A stretch of DNA of 64,000 nucleotides from Caecitellus pseudoparvulus (lineage: Eukaryota > Bigyra: Bicosoecida). A model generated the notes under the pieces. The model was not told the DNA's origin and did not search any database. It saw only the letters and a list, made by a program, of their open reading frames with translations. How positions within the stretch are numbered: position 1 is the stretch's first letter; every line of letters begins with the position of its first letter. The position numbers were made by a program, and so were the translations under genes. Positions 60,807 to 64,000 of this stretch are shown one piece after another. Location of the stretch: assembly GCA_965644315.1 (NCBI GenBank), contig CBFFRQ010000057.1, forward strand, positions 620,001-684,000. Direction: 5' to 3'.

Positions 60807-60814
60807 GCGGAAAT
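60807..60814 (+). promoter_or_regulatory. GCGGAAAT element upstream of coactosin ATG
   Basis: Sense GGCGGAAATTGCC ends about 20 nt before the ATG at 60835. Confidence 0.4.
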
Positions 60815-60834
60815 TGCCTCCTGAAGTTGCAGAC

Positions 60835-61968
60835 ATGGCAAACCTCACGGCCGTGGCCGAGTCAGGCAAGTGGGACGAGCTTCGGGATGTCGAGCAGCCC
60901 ACCACATGGATGCTGGTGACTCTGAAGGCTGGGTCAAAGAAGAAGCTCGTCGTTGACGGCACGGGCGCTGGCGGGCTCGATGAGTTCAAGGCAGCATTGC
61001 GGGACGACACTGTACGTGGCAGCGTGTCACGTGACGGACGCTGCCGATGTGCAAGGCCTCTGCACCCCTGTCCGTGAACAGGTGCAATTCGGAGTGTATC
61101 GTGTGCTCGCTCTGGACCAGCGAGGCGGCCGCACTAGGTGAGACGAGCGCAGTTTGCACGCTGGCGTGGCTTGGCACGCGATTTCACCTCGCCACCCACC
61201 CTTGCCTGGTGCAGCAAGCGCTGCCGACTCCTGTATGTCCACTGGCAAGGGCCTGAGGTGAAGCCAATGGCCCGCGCCCGCTTCACGAGCATCAAGGCAG
61301 ATGTTGCAAGCTTCTTCACTGGCTGCTCCAACACTTACTTCATTGAGGACAGAGACGACATCAGCGAGGAGCGCTTCACCGCTGACCTGCTGGCCTGTGG
61401 CGGTGCCCACAAGCCCTCCAAGTATCAGTATGGTGCCGATTCTGAGGCCATCGAGGCCGTGCCTGCACAAGCCCCCGCGCCTGCTGCTGCAGCTGCCGGC
61501 TCAGGCTCTGGCCCCGTCGCTGCCCCTGCTCCTGCCCCAACTCCTGCTCCCGAGACGGAGGCGACCCCTGCTGAGGAGGAGGCGACCCCCGCTGAGGAGG
61601 AGGCGACTCCCGCTGAGGAGGAGGCGACTCCCGCTGAGGAGGAGGCGACCCCCGCTGAGGAGGAGGCGACCCCTGCTGAGGAGGAGGCGACCCCCGCTGA
61701 GGAGGAGGCGACCCCCGCTGAGGAGGAGGCGACCCCCGCTGAGGAGGAGGCGACCCCCGCTGAGGAGGAGGCGACCCCTGCTGAGGAGGAGGCGACTCCC
61801 GCTGAGGAGGAGGCGACTCCCGCTGAGGAGGAGGCGACCCCTGCTGAGGAGGAGGCGACTCCCGCTGAGGAGGAGGCGACTCCCGCTGAGGAGGAGGCGA
61901 CCCCCGCTGAGGGAACAGCTGTGACCGAAGATGATGAAACTCCATCGGACGATGGCGCTGAGGAGTAA
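60835..61968 (+). CDS. Coactosin-like ADF-H protein with acidic TPAEEEA repeat tail
   Basis: Exons 60835-61011, 61082-61137, 61215-61968, about 328 aa; introns 70 and 77 nt (GTACGT, GTGAGA). Residues 1-130 are an ADF-homology domain of the coactosin type: W-M-L-V-T-L, the VDGTGAGGLDEFKAAL turn, V-Q-F-G-V-Y-R-V, LLYVHWQGPEVKPMARARF, K-A-D-V-A-S-F-F, R-D-D-I-S-E-E. Coactosin binds F-actin and counters capping. The tail (about 180-310) is 17 copies of the heptapeptide TPAEEEA, extremely acidic, and unlike any coactosin known to me; it should be an extended, highly charged bristle. Confidence 0.92.
61561..61911 (+). repeat. 21-bp tandem repeat, 17 units, encoding (TPAEEEA)n
   Basis: Unit GCGAC[C/T]CC[C/T]GCTGAGGAGGAG. 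Differences are only synonymous (ACC/ACT, CCC/CCT), and the last unit decays into E-G-T-A-V. The frame is kept in all units. It also creates open but meaningless frames on both strands. Confidence 0.97.
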
Positions 61969-62458
61969 GCAGTCTTGGTGGCCCTTGCCTGTTGGTGAGA
62001 TTGGCACAGTTTCAAGTCACTGACAGCTGCATACTGAGCCCAGCTCGCTTTATACAGAGTGCAGAACACCCCAGAAGAAGCCAGGCAACAAATGCATAGA
62101 TCCAACTGGCCTGCACGTGCATCACTTCATGCTGGCTGGTGCCTGCGCTCAGGCTCGGTACGCTTCGCAAGCGCTTGCGAGTAGAGCAGAGGAGGTTCTT
62201 GCCCTCGGCGTCAGCTGTACAGACTGTACACAGACTGCATTCAACTGGTGTGCTGCACAGTTTTGACGGGCGTGGAGCTGATGCAGCCCGGGTGAGCAAC
62301 GTGTCAAGGGTTTGCATTCATGTGTGGGATCTCTGTATGGTTGGCGCGCGCTTTGCCACATCAACACGAGCCATGCTCACTTTCCAATTCTACGCGTGCC
62401 TAGCCACCACAGTCAAGCAGTCGTGTTGAAGGCTGCGTGCTGACTCGCGACAGTCGTC
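61969..62458. other. Intergenic, coactosin 3' region and promoter of terminal gene
   Basis: 490 nt between two plus-strand genes, slightly richer in A/T. It holds a perfect 16-bp palindrome TCGCAAGCGCTTGCGA at 62165-62180. On the minus strand a frame ending at 62012 contains one hydrophobic helix (WIYAFVAWLLLGCSALCI) and could be the tail exon of a small tail-anchored protein, but no convincing first exon was found. Confidence 0.35.
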
Positions 62459-64000
62459 ATGGCTTCAGGGCGGTCAGCAGCTTGGGAGGATGTGCGCGGT
62501 GTTGCCTCAGCGGTGCCGGCAAGCCATGCTGCTGAAGCTGTGCTGAGTGGGGTTTCGACCGTTCTCCGTTTGCGATGGATTTCAGCTGTGGCGTTGTCTA
62601 CTGCACTGCTCAGTGCGGCGACAATTTCCCTGTCACTTCCTTGGGTGGCCGCTGTGTGGGTTCCACTGACAGTTGCGGAAGTTGGACTGAGCGTTGTGCA
62701 CGTGGCTGCATCGGCGCTCTCCTTGCCGACCCCAGAGAGTGCTCTTAGCTATGTGCATGGATGGCAGAGTAGCATTGTGCTTCCCGCGACGCATGAGGTG
62801 CTCTTCATGGTGGCAGCAGTCTTCCTCGCTCTCTGCGCTTGGCACGCTGTGCTGTGGCTGAATGCTGGCGTTGTGGGGTCCAAGTTCAGCTCTGCTGCAT
62901 TGACAGTGCGATGTCTCGTGAGGCCACGCCAGTGGATCTTGTTCGGGGCAGAGCTCCTCATGAACGGCGTCTTCGTCTCAATGCTACTATGGGGGGGTGC
63001 ATGGGCCGCGATTGAGGCCGTGGAGTGTCCTGCTGAGCTGTACAGTGCGTTCCGAGCCATCCCATTCCCGCACACCCAGCTCGCAGCACACACCCCCTTC
63101 CATCGAGCGCTCACAGGTGCACCTTCTACTCACAACCCCGCACACTATGCTCGCATTTCGTCAACCACGCCTCCTGAGCACGATGCATGGGGGGATGACA
63201 ACGACTTCGGCGGCCCTGGCCAGTCCCCGCTGCAAGCTGAGGCGCCTCCTGCAATGGACACGGCCGGGGTGGCGTATGGGTGCTATGCTCTTCCGCCTGC
63301 GGCAACTGCTCTCATGGTGTGCCTGCTGACTGTCTCGGCTTTCGTCACACTGGCAGTCTTGCGTGCTGACCTCAGTGTGGATGGTCGGTGGCAGCACCGA
63401 TGGGCAGTCATGGCAGGTCTGCACCAGCGTCTCACCGACTTTGCGACTGACGCACAAGAAGCTGAGGAGGTGGATTGGCGCAGCGTCAAGGCGGGTGGCG
63501 TTGAGGAGCCCCATCGACACGCCGGCGAGTCACCAGTTGGCATGTCCGCTGCGCAAGGCAGGACAGGGCGCCTGAACACCTCTGCCTTATCATCTGCGAC
63601 TTGGGCGTCTTCCTTGTCTCTACCAGCATGGGCTTCGGGGGGATCAGCTCATCCTTTAGTTGTGCCCCCCCGACTTTTGCCCAGCACTGGTGTGGCTCCT
63701 GGTGCTCCTTCCTGCCGCGCACCGCTGCTGCACCGCCTGACGGCAGCTCCTGTGGACATGCTCAGGCTCCTGCTTGACGTAGCTCTCCCTTCTGGCATGC
63801 TGGCTTTGGTTCTTCTGCTCACTTGCGGGTATCCGTTGGCCTTGGGTCTGGATGGAGTGTTGGGCAGCGTGTCCACCTTTGTTCGCCCGGGCTTCCGACT
63901 GGTGGTGCCGGCGTCGTCCCTCTCACTCTGGCACCAGTCCCCGCTTCAAATGCTGTGGCTTGCCGGAACGATTTGCTGTGCCGTTGCCTGCGCTGTGTCG
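62459..64000 (+). CDS. Polytopic membrane protein of unknown function (3' partial)
   Basis: At least 514 aa, open to the window end; an in-frame TGA lies 18 nt before the ATG. Hydrophobic segments: about residues 37-62 (WISAVALSTALLSAATISLSLP), 65-90, 118-140 (VLFMVAAVFLALCAWHAVLWL), 160-188 (WILFGAELLMNGVFVSMLLWGG), then after a polar loop about 285-305 (ALMVCLLTVSAFVTLAVL), 430-455 (GMLALVLLLTCGYPLALGL) and 500-514 at the window edge. Polar loops are Ser/Pro-rich. It was not recognised. It could be a transporter or nuclear-envelope scaffold. Confidence 0.55.
   Translation, partial: MASGRSAAWEDVRGVASAVPASHAAEAVLSGVSTVLRLRWISAVALSTALLSAATISLSLPWVAAVWVPLTVAEVGLSVVHVAASALSLPTPESALSYVHGWQSSIVLPATHEVLFMVAAVFLALCAWHAVLWLNAGVVGSKFSSAALTVRCLVRPRQWILFGAELLMNGVFVSMLLWGGAWAAIEAVECPAELYSAFRAIPFPHTQLAAHTPFHRALTGAPSTHNPAHYARISSTTPPEHDAWGDDNDFGGPGQSPLQAEAPPAMDTAGVAYGCYALPPAATALMVCLLTVSAFVTLAVLRADLSVDGRWQHRWAVMAGLHQRLTDFATDAQEAEEVDWRSVKAGGVEEPHRHAGESPVGMSAAQGRTGRLNTSALSSATWASSLSLPAWASGGSAHPLVVPPRLLPSTGVAPGAPSCRAPLLHRLTAAPVDMLRLLLDVALPSGMLALVLLLTCGYPLALGLDGVLGSVSTFVRPGFRLVVPASSLSLWHQSPLQMLWLAGTICCAVACAVS

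Noticed and set aside
62048-62056. TATAAAG on the minus strand as a promoter
   Set aside because: No credible minus-strand gene starts just downstream of it; it faces the 3' end of the coactosin gene.
61376-62105. Minus-strand and shifted plus-strand frames across the TPAEEEA repeat
   Set aside because: Shadow frames of the 21-bp repeat; the plus frame continues a proven coactosin domain.

Overview
The window is nuclear DNA from a compact, GC-rich (by eye about 60-65%) eukaryotic genome, most likely a free-living flagellated protist or alga. The evidence is: short spliceosomal introns (mostly 66-86 nt, GT-AG), no operons or Shine-Dalgarno sites, and a eukaryote-only gene set. That set includes an SMG5/6/7-EST1 protein, PRP17, NIFK/Nop15, ER glucosidase I, a DSC3-like subunit, coactosin, filamin repeats, SOAT/DGAT1 and a Tctex-type dynein light chain. 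The dynein chain and actin-binding proteins argue against land plants and red algae; a more exact lineage cannot be fixed from this sequence. The standard genetic code fits (TGA, TAG and TAA all end genes). Annotated starts are ATG; several longer open frames begin at GTG/TTG/CTG and were trimmed. All exon structures were inferred here by joining frames at GT/AG sites and have not been tested against transcripts.

Layout. 0-13.6 kb: GAPDH 3' end (+), SMG/EST1-like (-), C-type-lectin membrane protein (-), DSC3-like (+), MOCS3/UBA4 (-), methyltransferase (-), PRP17 (-), NIFK (+). 13.7-25.6 kb: Ala/Arg coiled-coil protein (+), MIR-less protein O-mannosyltransferase (-), glucosidase I (+), DYNLT2B-like dynein light chain (-, four exons), SOAT/DGAT1-type acyltransferase (-). 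25.6-38.7 kb: secreted putative permuted papain-fold protein (+), tRNase Z-like MBL protein (+), membrane GT2 glycosyltransferase (+), small type I membrane protein (-), tandem-repeat protein (+), presequence-bearing unknown (-), small polytopic protein (-). 39-64 kb: polytopic unknown (+), TPR protein (-), giant kelch protein (+), pepsin-like aspartic protease (-), possible mS33-like protein with a huge extension (+), LMW-PTP (-), small unknown (+), PH-filamin protein (-), coactosin with a 17-unit acidic tail (+), polytopic unknown running off the end (+).

Genes do not form functional clusters. Three separate genes (O-mannosyltransferase, glucosidase I, lectin) belong to the secretory and glycosylation pathway, and several others are RNA-processing factors. 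Convergent neighbours lie as little as 5-46 nt apart, and introns crowd the first part of each coding region. The most unusual non-coding signal is a recurring octamer, GCGGAAAT (or GCGGAAGT). It lies just upstream of many start codons in sense orientation and also inside several introns. It is the best candidate here for an undescribed core-promoter or splicing-linked element.
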